The notes beneath the pieces were generated by a model. It was not told where the DNA came from. It searched no databases and saw only the letters and a list, made by a program, of their open reading frames with translations. From positions 40,106,001-40,170,000 of the forward strand of contig NC_031799.1 of assembly GCF_001522545.3 (NCBI RefSeq): a stretch of 64,000 bases of DNA, written 5' to 3'. Positions 11,149-22,863 of the stretch are shown one piece after another. The stretch comes from Parus major (Eukaryota; Chordata; Aves; Passeriformes; Paridae). Numbering within the stretch: position 1 is the first letter of the stretch; the number at the start of each line of letters is the position of its first letter. The position numbers and the translations under genes are program-made.

Positions 11149-14100
11149 AACTTTACCTCAGTATTTTTCTGAACAATTTTCTCTCTGCAGTATCTTTGCT
11201 GGTAAGCTGGCTAGCTTATTTCAGATCCATTTGATTCCTTAGCACCTCAAACCAGAACACTTCGAAGCAACTTTCTTCAATTTTTTAATATTAATTTAAT
11301 TTCCATGGCATACTGTTTATTCTTCCCAATGATTGCAAATTTCAAATTGTATATTTTTTTTTATCACTGTGAATGAGAGCCAAAGCAGAACTTAAAAAAA
11401 GGTGAAAACATAACTCTTGTTAGACAGGAGTATGTTTTCCATGATGAAATATTTGAATGACAATCCCTTGTGCTAGTTTAACACATGATGGATTGCTTTG
11501 TAACCATCTGTACTATAGATTCTGCAGGGTATAGAAAACAGTATAAAGAGTAAACTAATTAACTCTGGTACCAAGAGTTATGTTCTGAGATCACAAACTC
11601 ATATGTTAGATCTGAAACAACACAAGAGTGAAATCTTGTCAGTCATTGTTCAGCATATTATAAAATCGCATATTCATGGAAGGCTGAGAGAAAATGCATT
11701 TTAGAGAGATCTACTCACCTGTGAGATGTTCACGTGAATTTTGATTTTTAATGTATATAGTACATAGATACATTCAAGATGTTTAAAAGCACAGGTAAGC
11801 CACAGGGGAAAAAAAAAGAACAAAAAAAACCCCAAAACTGAAAGAAACAAACTGTTCTGCAATTATAACGATTACTAAATACTATCACTTGGAGAACATT
11901 TAGTTTTCCAACATCCTCCTAGCTTATAAAGAATAAGCTTCAAGTCCTGAATAAACAGATTGACTACTGACTTGATGGTAGAATCAAGGACTCTTTGAAT
12001 CCAAGTGGGAAAACCTTTGCTTATTGTGCATTTGAGAGGTGAATGGCACCTTGTCTCTAAGCATGATTTTCAATCCACATCCTTAAATACTGGGATCAGT
12101 CCGCCTGTTGTTTTAATATTCTTTAAGGGACTAAGGGGACTTAATTGCTGTATTAAAAGGTAGCTATAACTAACTCTCTGGTAAATTTGTCTGTTCCAAG
12201 CAAGTTGTTATGAAACTGATACAGAAGTTATTTAAAATTAAAGGAAACAGAGGGCTCCTTGTGTGTACTGAATTACATAGTTGCAACATTTGTGTAATAT
12301 CTTGTCTACAGGAACCAAATACCCGTCTTCTAACAATTTAAGTAAAACAACCATAAGGTTCAAATATTGGTGATTTGTATTAAAACTTGTCTTTTTTTAA
12401 AATTAATCTCTGCATACATCAGAACACGGTGAATAAAGCTCAGCCTAAAGAGATTCTCCAACTACTGCAGAACTGAAGCTCAGGATCTATCAGAGGTTTC
12501 TATTGTGTGCTAACAGAGAGAGTGACTTTCTGATCAATGTGTTTAATTTCTGGGACTGGCTTGCAATGAATCTGCTTAGAATTGAAATAAAAATATTTAT
12601 ATTATTATAATTTTAATTTATTATTTTATATTTTAATCAATTTATAGTTACATTTTATTATTTTTATAATATGAAATTTACATATAAAAAGTAAAAAAAG
12701 AGAAATGTTTAAAATAAACTAAATCAGAACTTCAGTTTGAAAGAAAATTCAAAAACTGACTGATATTTTAGAGTTAGGGAAGCAGCTAAATTCATTATTT
12801 TTCTTACAGCTCAGTCTCAATTAATGATTACATTTTCTTACTATTAGCAAAAGTCTTCATTTTTACTGGTGTTGTTACATCCCTTTTATAAGTGAATGAA
12901 CTGTTACTGTCAAGAAATGATAAACTAGTGAAAGGGAAAGAGTGTAATAAATGTGTTTGGAATGAAGAATCGCAGATATTAACTGACATTCTTTTAAATC
13001 AGATAAATATTTCTGTCACATGAGATGAGACCCTGCTTCATAGACTTACTTTGGTCACAGCCAGAGAGAATGCCAAATGGATCAAACTGCTTTTGCAGAA
13101 ATGTAAACCCTTCTCCTTTCACTGTTTTATCTTCCCTCCTCACATTCACACACACATATATGAAATAAGTAGTTGTCAGCCTTTTGCAGGACAAAGTATA
13201 GCATTTTTTCCTCTTTATAATTTCTATATAGGTAGAAGAAATAAATCCCAGTGACAGAAGAGGAATGTACTTACTCCAAAATACACCTTTTCTTCATGAT
13301 TTCCATTATATGGGCTTTGAAACAAAAGAAATTTGATGAACAACCTATTTTGCAAATATATGACAATCATTCTGATAATTTTTGCTTTAGAGGAGGTACA
13401 CAAACACTTGAGATATATGTGGTCTACGTGTAATGTTCTTTAAAGACCAGGTTCCAGGGGAACTAAACAATAATATTGAAAAAGTACACAGCAGGAAGAA
13501 AAAAAAAGAAAACCACTGTGACAAATCTTGGAAAAAAAGGCATGTTATCCCAACTTATTAATAGCTTTCAAAGAAGATAGGAAGACTGTTCTTTCAAAGA
13601 TTTGGTACTGAGAGGAGAAGAAAAATTATGAAATATTGATCTATTTTTAAGAAAGGGAAATGCATTTCTATGCAAGATAGAAATATGATTTAGATAATCT
13701 TGCATGATTTTCCTGCCAGTAGTATTGGATTGATTAGGACTTAAAAGGTATTTTCAAGTTGCATTATGAGAACAATAGCTCATTCTCTTTCAATTTTTCA
13801 TACTATTATGTAACTTGTATTTTGTATTTATTAATTTGTTCATTCACTTTTTATGTGTACTGTCTTCATTACTTTTTTTTTTTCTTTAATTACAGCCATG
13901 TCATTTCCAGTTCAGATGTATTTGCTAATTCTTATGCATGGATTGTATAAAAAGGAAAGTAGGCTTTACCCTGTTCTGTATTCATACTGAAGATACTGTA
14001 CAAAACTTGGTAGGATGAACAGTTTCATGGTCTCAGCTGTGATGGTCTATGGATAAAAATTAGTCTGTTTTTACAGTGATACTTATCCAGTAAGCTTTGA

Positions 14101-14909
14101 GTAGTATTATAAACACAAAAAGAAATAACAACCTAGCGGACTACTAGGCGCACTTAGACCTAACACATCCACCTTCATAAAACCTGAAACAAGCTAAAAC
14201 ATATGCTTACATAAAAGTCTCAATTACCTTATACTCAACTGCTCTTGCAACAGAACCTGAAAAGAAATTAATAAAATAAGAGTAATACAAGGAAAAAGTA
14301 GTTTGTGAGGCTCAGCCTGGCAAGAAAAAATTAAGGAAAACCTATGTAGAATTAGTACAATATGAACTCATACCTTATACAGTTATTTTATACTGCTCTG
14401 CTTTGAAAATTCCATTAAGAATTCATAAAAAAGCAGGAATTTCATTTCCCCACAGCACTGGAAGACTCATTTGGGTCAGGTTTCCTGGAGACCATACAGC
14501 AAATGGAACCAAATTGCACCAGAGGAATGGATAGAAGGCTTATCCACAGAACTTCACAGCTGTTTCAATAGGTATCTTCCAGCACAGAAATATCAAAATA
14601 TAATAATTCTATATATGCACTTAGCAGAATGTGATCCACTCCATTGTATCCATCATATGTCTTCATGGAAACAATGTGGTGTTGCACTGGACAAATACTG
14701 CTCCTCCTCATTGAACCAGTTGATAAATGGCAGAGACATCCATTTACTACTAGTAGTATTTTCACAAAATAACTGTCCTTTGTGCTTTAATATTCTTCTT
14801 CTGGGGAGATTAAAAAAAAATTCTTCTAAACCACACTTGGGAGCAAACATTCATACAAGGGGACTAAAAGTTCCTAAGTGAATTTAATAAAAATACTAGA
14901 TTTTGACAG
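11149..14909. other. Intergenic, nothing recognised
   Basis: AT-rich DNA with short homopolymers and an extremely AT-rich patch at 12586-12690. Open frames such as 14471-14881 show no recognisable domain. No repeat termini seen. Confidence 0.55.
12586..12690. repeat. AT-rich low-complexity patch
   Basis: About 100 bp composed almost only of A and T with irregular tta/att repeats. No regular unit. Confidence 0.8.
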
Positions 14910-15180
14910 AGTATCATAGAATTACTTTGGTTGGAAAAGTCCTTTAAGATCAGATCTAGACACTAGCCTAGCACAACCAAGTCCCCCATTAACTGCATCT
15001 CTCTGTGTCACACCTACATGTCTTCTAAATGTATCTAATGATAGTGACTCAACCACTTCCCTGGGCAGCCTGTTCCAGAGCCTGAGAGCCCTTCTAGTGA
15101 AGAAATTGTTCCTAATATGTTTCTTTCTATATGAGTAATCTAAAAGTTCACTTAAAATGCTCCCTATTAGCACTTACTTT
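14910..15180 (-). mobile_element. CR1 LINE 3' fragment, antisense
   Basis: The minus-strand frame 14922-15173 still reads the CR1 RT C-terminal phrase RLWNRLPREVVESLSLDTF, and the left edge carries the tcatagaat tail. 5'-truncated after about 270 bp. The relatively clean frame makes it younger-looking than the copy at 9.1 kb. Confidence 0.88.
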
Positions 15181-15368
15181 CCTCTATCACTTGCTATTGT
15201 TTGCTACACCCTTGGTGCAGGCATTGTTTTTCTCAAGTTTTTTATGTTGATGTGTACAATTCAGTTAAATTCAGTGTGAATGTTCTTAGCACAATATGTG
15301 CAATTTTTGTTTGGTTGCTTAAAATACCTTTATCTGGTTTGATTTCTTGTGTCAGCCTGGCTTGCTCC

Positions 15369-15838
15369 TGTAACAGCCCAGCCTGCAGCCACCTCAGAAC
15401 TGCGTCAGAGTGACGTGGCAATAGACTAAAAGGGCAGGCTCAATGGAGTAACCTGAAACAAAAGTATCTTTCATAAATGGTAAACACAACAAACAAGATA
15501 ATCTGTTATTATATATCAGCGGTATGGGGATACTCCAGAAAGCCGGGGCCAGCTTGGATACAAAGTGTATAAAGGGTAGGTTGGGGGCAGAATCTGAAGG
15601 TGAGGGTCCAATGAGGAACAAAGGTTAGGAATATTTAAATTACTGCAGCAATTCTTAAGCAATAACAGCAAGAGGAACAGAGAATTTTCCAGTACCAGTC
15701 CTTATACAACTTTTTTATATACTGGGACCCAGGGGGCAACACTGGTGGAGTTCTGCTCACTCTGTGTTGAGCGAAGGTTTACAGACTGGACTCCAATGGT
15801 TTTAAATTGATGCTTGTGGTCTGATTGACCCCCACAAT
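15369..15838 (-). mobile_element. LTR remnant, antisense
   Basis: The left edge tgtaacagcccagcctgcag and inner phrases such as ggggcagaatctgaaggtgagg, aaagggcaggctc and tgcttgtggtctgattgacc match the order I know for the R/U5 half of an avian ERV LTR read on the minus strand (U5 ending in TTACA at the left). The U3 part to the right, perhaps to about 16050, is not recognisable. No target duplication found. Family name not assigned. Confidence 0.55.
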
Positions 15839-18800
15839 TTCTCCCACAACTTCCTCTTGCACTGGTAGATGCAGTAAAAGAAATTTGTACATAAGTTAGT
15901 GGTACTGTGAATGAACATTTTTGTGGGCACAAGTGCCGAAATGTAGATTCTTAAGACTTTCCTGTGCTTCTGTGCCACACTTAACCAAACTATGGTGTAT
16001 ACTGACTGTTCATATAATGAAATTTTGTCGTCTAGTCTAAAAATAATTGGTATCAAGATGTTTATTTAATAATATAGGAGCAGTCAACCTGAGCAGTCTT
16101 CTGTTTTCTAGAGCCAAAGTGTAGCAGTCAGACTACATGTATTTCTAGTACACAGTTAATTTGTAAATCTGGTGAAGATTTAAGGGAGTTCATTAACTTA
16201 CAGAGATTCTCAGCACCTTCATTTTAAATATTTTCCTTCTTTCTTAACTTGAAAGGAAACCATCAAAATGATGGTTAACATCTGGAACTAACATCTAGGT
16301 TAATTTCAGAAAGAACCTGGTTTCTACCCAGAGCATCCCAACAGCATTCAAAGCTTGTGGGAGTTTTCAGTCATTCTGTTCCCAGAGAAACTAGACAGCA
16401 TTTAGAGCATTACAAAATCCTAAGAAGTTTTTGTACAACGCTTTGTAAAAAACCAGGATACCAATAACTGGATTAAGCTTCTTTTTGAGTTCACAATATA
16501 TTGGCCTCAAATTGAAATCTTTATAAGTCTTAAGGTACTCGTAAGGAAGCTAAATGAAGAGTGTTTTATGGGTCACCAGGAATTAAAGTTTCTTTGTCTT
16601 ATGTTGTAACAAAAAAAGTCACATTATGTGATGTTATACTCACAAGCTCCAATGGAAGGTTTTTCCAGCCTAATGGAACCAAAAAGCTAGGAGCACAAAC
16701 AGTTCACCAAGGCCATCAAGGCTGTGTAAAGAGCTTGCAAACTGCTTTTTTTTAGCAGGGAATTTTCAAATGTTCTCCCACCCTCTTTTGTGTTTCCCTG
16801 GTTCATAGATGACAAGAAGATAACAATTTTAAAAGAATAGTTCAGAAGGAACTACTGCATTTGAAGAAATACTGTTGTGTCTCTTCCATAAGGCAGACTA
16901 TTTAGTACAAAAATGAGTATTTGGATTTGCTTTTGTCAGCATCTGAGGGCCTGTATTTGTCACAAACACTTTGCATAGCCACATGAAATGCTAATTACTT
17001 GTCAGGTAGCTGCACAGTCTTGAGCTTCTCTGTATAGACATGACCACCACCAATTCCTCAGAAAACCTGAATGGACAAAAGAGTGCCAATCTTGTGCCAA
17101 GGAATCCACAGATTCACAGTCTGGCTGAAGATGAAGGTCAGATCCAAAGCTGCAAGGGTTACACAATTCAATTTGCACTGTCATGCCTACAGTCAGGCAG
17201 GAGCTCTTAGCAATTCAGAAGGAAGAACAAATGGCCTTGATGGGCACTGAGTTCCTAAAGCTTCTCAATCAAGTGATCTCCCATGCCTCAGGGATCATCA
17301 CAGTCAGATGGTGGAGCAAGGAATGGGCTGATAGCACTGAGGATCCTTTTCTATGAGGGTTTTCCAAGGCAATGGCTCTCCCATTGTTCCCAAGAGAAGA
17401 AAACAACTACAACAACCCTGACATAGCTCAGGATTAACAGTAGTTACAGTTTTCCTTTTAAACTGTTCCTTCCCTCTCCAACAGCATAGCAAAACTACAA
17501 TGTCAGCAGTGTGTGCAGGACTGAATGCAGTTCTTGCACCTGGGGCCATAGAAATTACTTTGTTGATTTCACATGTGGTCTGATGACTTCACGAACAAGA
17601 CCTTGTTGGACTCAAACATTATGTCATTCAAAAAGCAGCTACATCCCATTTATCCCATTCTGTTGCCCATTAACTGAGAAACAAGTCCTGTGGTGCAATG
17701 TGAAGGCTTCTAGGTTGGGCATGGTAACTGGAATTATTTGGCAATGCACACTTTGGTCTGGCTTCCTGGGTACTTAGAAACATCTGAATTGACAAAGGGT
17801 GGGAGGTCTGGAATTGGTTCTTATATATTGTGGTCTGAATGGAAGCTTCAGACCAAATTTAACAAATAAACTTTCCCATTGTGACAGAGGGCTCAGAAAA
17901 GACCTTGCTTTCTGAACTGCTTATAAGAGGTACTTCTAAGAGTCTAGGTGCGTCTGGATCCAATCCTAGTCACAGGATCAATAATCATTAATTAATTAAT
18001 GTCACTAATCAATAATCATGTCTAAAGGACTGCACAGGTATGACTGAACCTTTATATGACTTTGTCTTGAAGATTAAGGATGGCAAACCAAATACATTTA
18101 TATGAGCAAAGTAAGTTGTTTTTATTGATTATAGTGATGAGACAAAAAAACTTCAGTCAGAGAGTGCACTGTTTGTTAAATCAATAATTTTGAAGCTAGC
18201 TTGATAATTATTAAATGGAGATAGATGTTACTTATCCATACCAATGACCACGGGAAAAGTAACCCTGATCCTCCTCCCTGAGGGGGATTGTCACCTAAGG
18301 AAGGAATCTCCACATACACCTCTGGAATGACTGTTGCAAATCCCTGCTGTAAGAAGAGGGACTAGGCTTTCATAGTATAAAGTCATTGACTGTCAAATAC
18401 ATTCTAGGCCAGCTGTGTCAGCTCAGCAGCCTCTAGCTCAGCACCTTTAAATTGATTACAGCATAATCACTTGTTGTTTTTTTTATCAGGATCTTTGTCT
18501 GCAGCCTCCTCAGTAATGTCAGTTGCTGTCAGAACACTGTTTTTCACATCCTCAGAATGTTTAGTTTTGGGATTAAAGACTCAGGCTGGTTTCAGCGCTC
18601 TTCAAAACCAAAAGCAGCATGAACCCCTTCTCTAACCATTACTCATAAATTTTACAAATAGGGTAAGGTTTGAGCTGCTTTACCCCCACTTAGGCAGAGT
18701 GTCCTACAGTCAATGATAGCTCAAAAGAACAAATATATCCTAGTACCATTAAATCCTTTCAGAAAAATAACACTGCAGTCAGTACTGCAAAGCTGTAACT

Positions 18801-18884
18801 TAATATCCTTCCATGATGGAGTATGCCCCACACCATATATTCAAATCTCCGCATTCTCGCTGAACAGTCATGCATGATTTGATG
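15839..18884. other. Intergenic, nothing recognised
   Basis: May start with decayed U3 of the LTR on the left. Otherwise unique-looking sequence with a few duplicated short words (caataatcat twice near 17980-18020). No coding signal. Confidence 0.5.
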
Positions 18885-19945
18885 TGTGGACTGTTCAGCA
18901 GATGAAGAATTGACTCTGCTGGCATCCAGAGAATAGTGTTCAGCAGCCCAGTGTCCAGATGGAGATTGGTGACAAGTGGTGTCCCTCAAGGATCTGCAGG
19001 GGAATGAGTACTGTTTAATGTCTTCATCAGTGTCACAGAAAATGAGGTCAAGTGCACTCTCAGCATATCTGCAGACAACATCAAGCTGAGTGGTGCAACT
19101 GATATAACTAAGGGATAAGATACAATCCTTAAGGACCTGGACAAGCTCAACAAGCAGGCCCATGCGAATATCATGAGGTTTAACAAGACCAAGTTTCAGG
19201 TGCTGTACCACGCAACCCCCAGTATCAATCTAGGCTGGGGGATGAACAGATCAAAAGCAGCCCTGTGAGAAGGATTTGGGGGTGCTGGTGGGTGAGAGGC
19301 TGGACATGACCCTGCCATGGGCACTCCCAGCCCAGAGAGCCAAACGTGTCCTGGGCTGCATCCAGAGCAGTGTGGGCAGCAGGGGAGGGAGGGGATTCTG
19401 TCCCTCTGCTCTGCTCTGGTGAGATCTCACCTGGAACCCTGCATCCAGCTCTGGGGTCCCAGCACAGGAAGGATATGGAGCTGTTGGAGTGAGTCCAGAG
19501 GAGGGACACAGAAATTATCAAGGATGAAGCACCTCTGCTGTGAAGGAAGGCTGAAAGATTTGGGATTGTTCAGCCTGAGGAAGAGAACGCATTTAGGGAG
19601 GCCATACTGTGGCCCTTCAGTACTTAAGCAAAGGTTGTAAGAAAGACAGGGACAGACCTTTTTAGCTGTATCTGTAACAGCTGAACAAGGAACAATGATT
19701 ATACACTAAATGAGTGGAGATTTAGAGATGGTAGGAAGCAATTTTTTACAATGAGGGTGGTGAAACACTGGCACAGGTTGCCCAGAGAGGTGATAGATTT
19801 CTGATTCCTGGAAACAGTCATAGTCAGACTGGATGGGGCTTTGAGCAACCTGACCTAGTTGAGGATGTCCCTGTTCATTGCAGGGGCACTGGACTACATG
19901 ACTTCTGAAGGTCCCTTCCAAGCCACACCATTCTATGACTCTATG
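18885..19945 (+). mobile_element. CR1 LINE, 3' kilobase, sense
   Basis: Runs from within the RT domain (SGVPQGS-like box near 18978) to the tail ccattctatgactctatg at 19928-19945. The RT active-site box, normally FADD in CR1, reads SADN at 19068-19079, so the second catalytic Asp is gone, and a stop lies just after the SGVPQGS box. The block 19310-19500 is well conserved (ggagtgagtccagaggaggg). Confidence 0.93.
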
Positions 19946-21324
19946 TCTATTTTAATTTCAGGAAAATTTAACTAATGATTGCTTATCTCAACAACTGTCT
20001 TGTAATATCTCAGTGATATATAAAAAGCTGGTTGTGGATTTCACAATCCTACTCGGATTGAACAGCACTATTAACCTGTAACCTCACCTTTACCTCAATC
20101 TTTGTCACCTACTTCATTGTTTCTCTCCCTCGGAAATTTCTTTCCTTAAATTGCAAATGAATAATCTCTCAGAATCTCTGGACTCTTTTATCATAGGAAT
20201 TACAGGGGATACAGTTCCTTTGATGAAATTTAAGAAATGTGAAAACAACAATGGAAAACCAGAAAATATTATTCTTCTGTTCTGCAAATAAGAATTTTAA
20301 GAAAAGTTATGTATGTCTGCACCTTCACATACCTGTATTTTAGTTTCTGTCACAGGCATAGAATTCATGAATGATGTGATCTGTAGGCGTGAGTTAGGAA
20401 TTTGGATATTACCCTGTGGATTTGCTACTGCTGAACTAAGAAATCCCATATGTCCATTCTTTGAACCAAATCTTTCCTTCCCAAGCTGACTTAATTTCTT
20501 GCCAAGCCTTGCTTCAGAAAAAGGTACCAGTTTGATTTCTTATGGCAGATCAGCTGTTCACCTGTTTTCATTATTGAGCAGATTTGTCAGAAAGTAACAA
20601 CCTTACTGATGTTTCCCATTTTGTTGTCAGCATGACAGTATAAATGGATGTTAGAGGTCTGTGCTTTAATGATTTAGCAAAGTGATGGACTAGGATTTGA
20701 TGACACGGTATCCTATGTTCATCAATACATTTCCTGACAATTTTTTGTTCCACTCTAATTAATGCCTTAGACACTGTTTCATCTGAAAACTTCTGGTAAA
20801 GAATTTCTTCATTGTGACCCACCCCATCTAGATCATGCATGCTTCATGAATTAGAAAATACTCCCCATTAGGATTAAGAACCTACTACCTTTCTCCTAGA
20901 TGTCCTGGCATCTAATGCTAACAGTTGAAAAGATGGCTCTTACCTATGGACTGTCAATTCCTGACCAAGTCTTGATTACTTGCAGGTTTTCCATTACTGC
21001 TCCCAGAAGCCTGCCAGGGACAGCCCTTCAAGAGAGGATAAGAAATTTTAACTACTGCTTTTGTTCAGCACAGACTTTTGAAGGCTTCCTCACCATTTTT
21101 TCATGTCCTTATTGCATAGATCAACATATTTTCAGGGAACTCTTCTAAGTTTTGAAGGAACTATTCCTTCTTCCTCCCAGTAATGTCACCTCGCCTGAAA
21201 TGAGAAGACAATTTCATACAAAACACGGTTGTTTGTTTGTTTGTATTCTTTACAAATACTTTCCCTACTCAGGTGAAGTGCTAGTCGGCCTTCTGGCATC
21301 TGCACTACACCCTTGACCTTTTTC
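19946..21324. other. Upstream flank of SPIN1, nothing recognised
   Basis: AT-rich intergenic DNA immediately upstream of the CpG-island region. Contains a short (GTTT)n run near 21229-21245. No exon or repeat recognised. Confidence 0.55.
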
Positions 21325-21466
21325 AGCACCAAACATGATAGAATTCAAGAAGCGTTTGGACAATGTTCTTAGGCACACGGTGCGACTCCTGGAGATGTCC
21401 TGTGCAGGGCTGGGAGTTGGACTCGACGATCCTTGTGAGTCCCTCCCAGCACAGGACATTCAGAGA
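21325..21466 (+). mobile_element. CR1 3' fragment next to the CpG island
   Basis: ttcaagaagcgtttggacaa ... ggagttggactcgacgatcc is the last ~140 bp of CR1 in sense orientation; the usual terminal octamers are lost. It ends within about 40 bp of the CpG-rich segment and retains several CpGs. Confidence 0.85.
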
Positions 21467-21499
21467 CGGTTCGGTGACTCTGAGCACACGCAGAGGGCC

Positions 21500-22760
21500 C
21501 AGGATGACCTGGGGCACGTCAGGAACACGCCGTGCCTCAGCAGCACTCCAAAGGCCGCGCCGCCGGCCCATGGCGGGGTGGGGCTGCCCCGGCGCCCGCC
21601 GCAGTCGGGGCGGCGCAGTGCGCCTGCGCGCCGGCAGGGGGGGCCAGCGCGGGGGAGGAGGGCGGGCCCCGGCCCTGTGTTTTGAACGGCGCGATGCGGG
21701 CGGCTCACTATTTGGCAGGAAGGTGAGGAGGCCTCTATCCTGGCGGCGGAGCTCGCGTAGGGAGAGGGGGATCCAAATGTGGCAGAGGCGAGCTGGAGGC
21801 AGCGGCGGCGGAGGGGGACTAGCGAGACGAGGAGAGCGGCCGTGCCCGCCGCCGCTGCTGCCGCCGCCGCAGAGAAGCTGAGCGGCCCGGCCGGGAGGGG
21901 CTGAGCGGCAGCCCTGGCACCCCCGGGCGCCCGCCCCACCGGCAGGTGAGCGACCGGGGCGAGGGAGGGGACGGGGGGAGCGCAGCCCGTCGCACCGCCC
22001 TTGGCCTGGCCCGGCCCAGTACCGGGCAGAGCCGGAGGGAGTCGCTGTGGGGGGACCGGCGCTCCCAGCCCGGCCGCGCCTCGTCTCCCTCGGGGTTCTC
22101 ACATCGTGGATCCCCCGCCCTCCCCGCCCGGAAGCCGCGAGCGGCATCGGGGCCGCGGGGGCTCCGGTCTGGAGGTGTCGTCTCTGCTCTCCCTTCCCCC
22201 GCAAGCTCCCCGGCTGCTTGGCAACCCCCCCCGCCCTTCCGGGCTCCGGGGCTCTGCCGCCCTCCCCCGGCACGGCCCCGCGCCGCATCCACCCGTAGGG
22301 GAGCGGTGCCCTCCCCTTTTCCCCGCTGCGGAGCTATTGTGTGCGGGCTGGGGCCCGCCGAGGGGCTGCTGGCGGATAAGCCTTTCCCGGGGGAGGTGGA
22401 GGCGGGAAAGCGGGACGAGGGGGGCGTGAGGGCGGCGGGGGAGCCGGGGCCGCGGGAGACAGCGCCGGCGCGGTGTGTGTGTGAGCCCCGCTCGCTCTGC
22501 GCTGCTGCGATCCTTTGTCTGCTGTGCCGCTTTCCCCTCCTCCCTCGCTCCTTTCCTCCCTCCTCCCTTCCCTCTCCCTCCCTGCGTTCCCCTCTCTCTC
22601 CCAGGCTTCAAGCGCTGCTGCAGCTGCAGGTTTGTAAATACTGGACCAACACACACACACACACAACATGGCTGACGCTCGCCCTGCTCCTCCACCAGGG
22701 TCTCCGCCTTCTCCCTCAGTCTCCGCTGCTTAGCCGCTCCTCCGTGTAGGCTTTTGTTTC
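21500..22760 (+). promoter_or_regulatory. SPIN1: CpG-island promoter of SPIN1
   Basis: About 1.25 kb with very high G+C and dense CpG in otherwise AT-rich surroundings. It holds GC boxes (ggggcggcgc at about 21607), an NRF1-like tgcgcctgcgcgc (21619-21631), CGG/CCG runs (21790-21875), and no TATA box, as usual for a broadly expressed gene. It is the nearest promoter-like region upstream of the SPIN1 start-codon exon and has strong plus-strand splice donors. That it drives SPIN1 is inferred from position. Long open frames on both strands here are a by-product of GC richness. Confidence 0.85.
21690..21945 (+). other. SPIN1: Probable SPIN1 non-coding exon 1
   Basis: A GC-rich stretch ends in an excellent donor, CGGCAG|gtgagc, with the intron starting at 21946. 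No TSS can be read directly, so the left edge is a guess. A 34-codon upstream ORF beginning at the ATG in ccaaatgtggc (21777-21779) ends in a stop near 21880 before the donor, so the exon is not the start of the main reading frame. A second AAG|gtgagg donor lies at about 21722-21723 and could give a shorter exon. Confidence 0.6.
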
Positions 22761-22863
22761 TTCCCCCCTCCCCCTTCATCGCCCATCCAAAAAAAAAAAA
22801 AAAAAAAAAAAAAAGGAAAAACAATTCACCCTCCTTATTTGCGGGCATGGCGGGATTTCAAGG
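22605..22863 (+). other. SPIN1: Possible alternative or second 5' exon of SPIN1
   Basis: A roughly 70-bp pyrimidine-rich tract ends in a textbook acceptor tctctcccag (AG at 22603-22604) and a good donor, CAAGG|gtaagg, follows at 22863/22864. Between them are a CA repeat, a 26-A run (22789-22814), and two ATGs. The first (22668) is in strong context (aacATGG) and opens a 21-codon frame closed at 22733. The second (22847) would run M-A-G-F-Q and close soon after joining to the exon at 58391. The segment could also be a downstream transcription start with its own donor. Confidence 0.4.
22789..22814. repeat. A26 homopolymer
   Basis: Twenty-six consecutive A residues inside the CpG-island edge. 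It does not end a recognisable retrocopy; the length is prone to assembly and replication error. Confidence 0.9.

Noticed and set aside
14471..14881. 136-residue open frame
   Set aside because: No domain; overlapping antisense frames of similar quality; ends near the CR1.
21323..22848. Long overlapping open frames on both strands in the CpG island (up to 321 residues)
   Set aside because: Low stop-codon frequency follows from high G+C. Sequences are Pro/Arg/Gly-rich translated UTR and promoter, and the strong splice donors are all on the plus strand.
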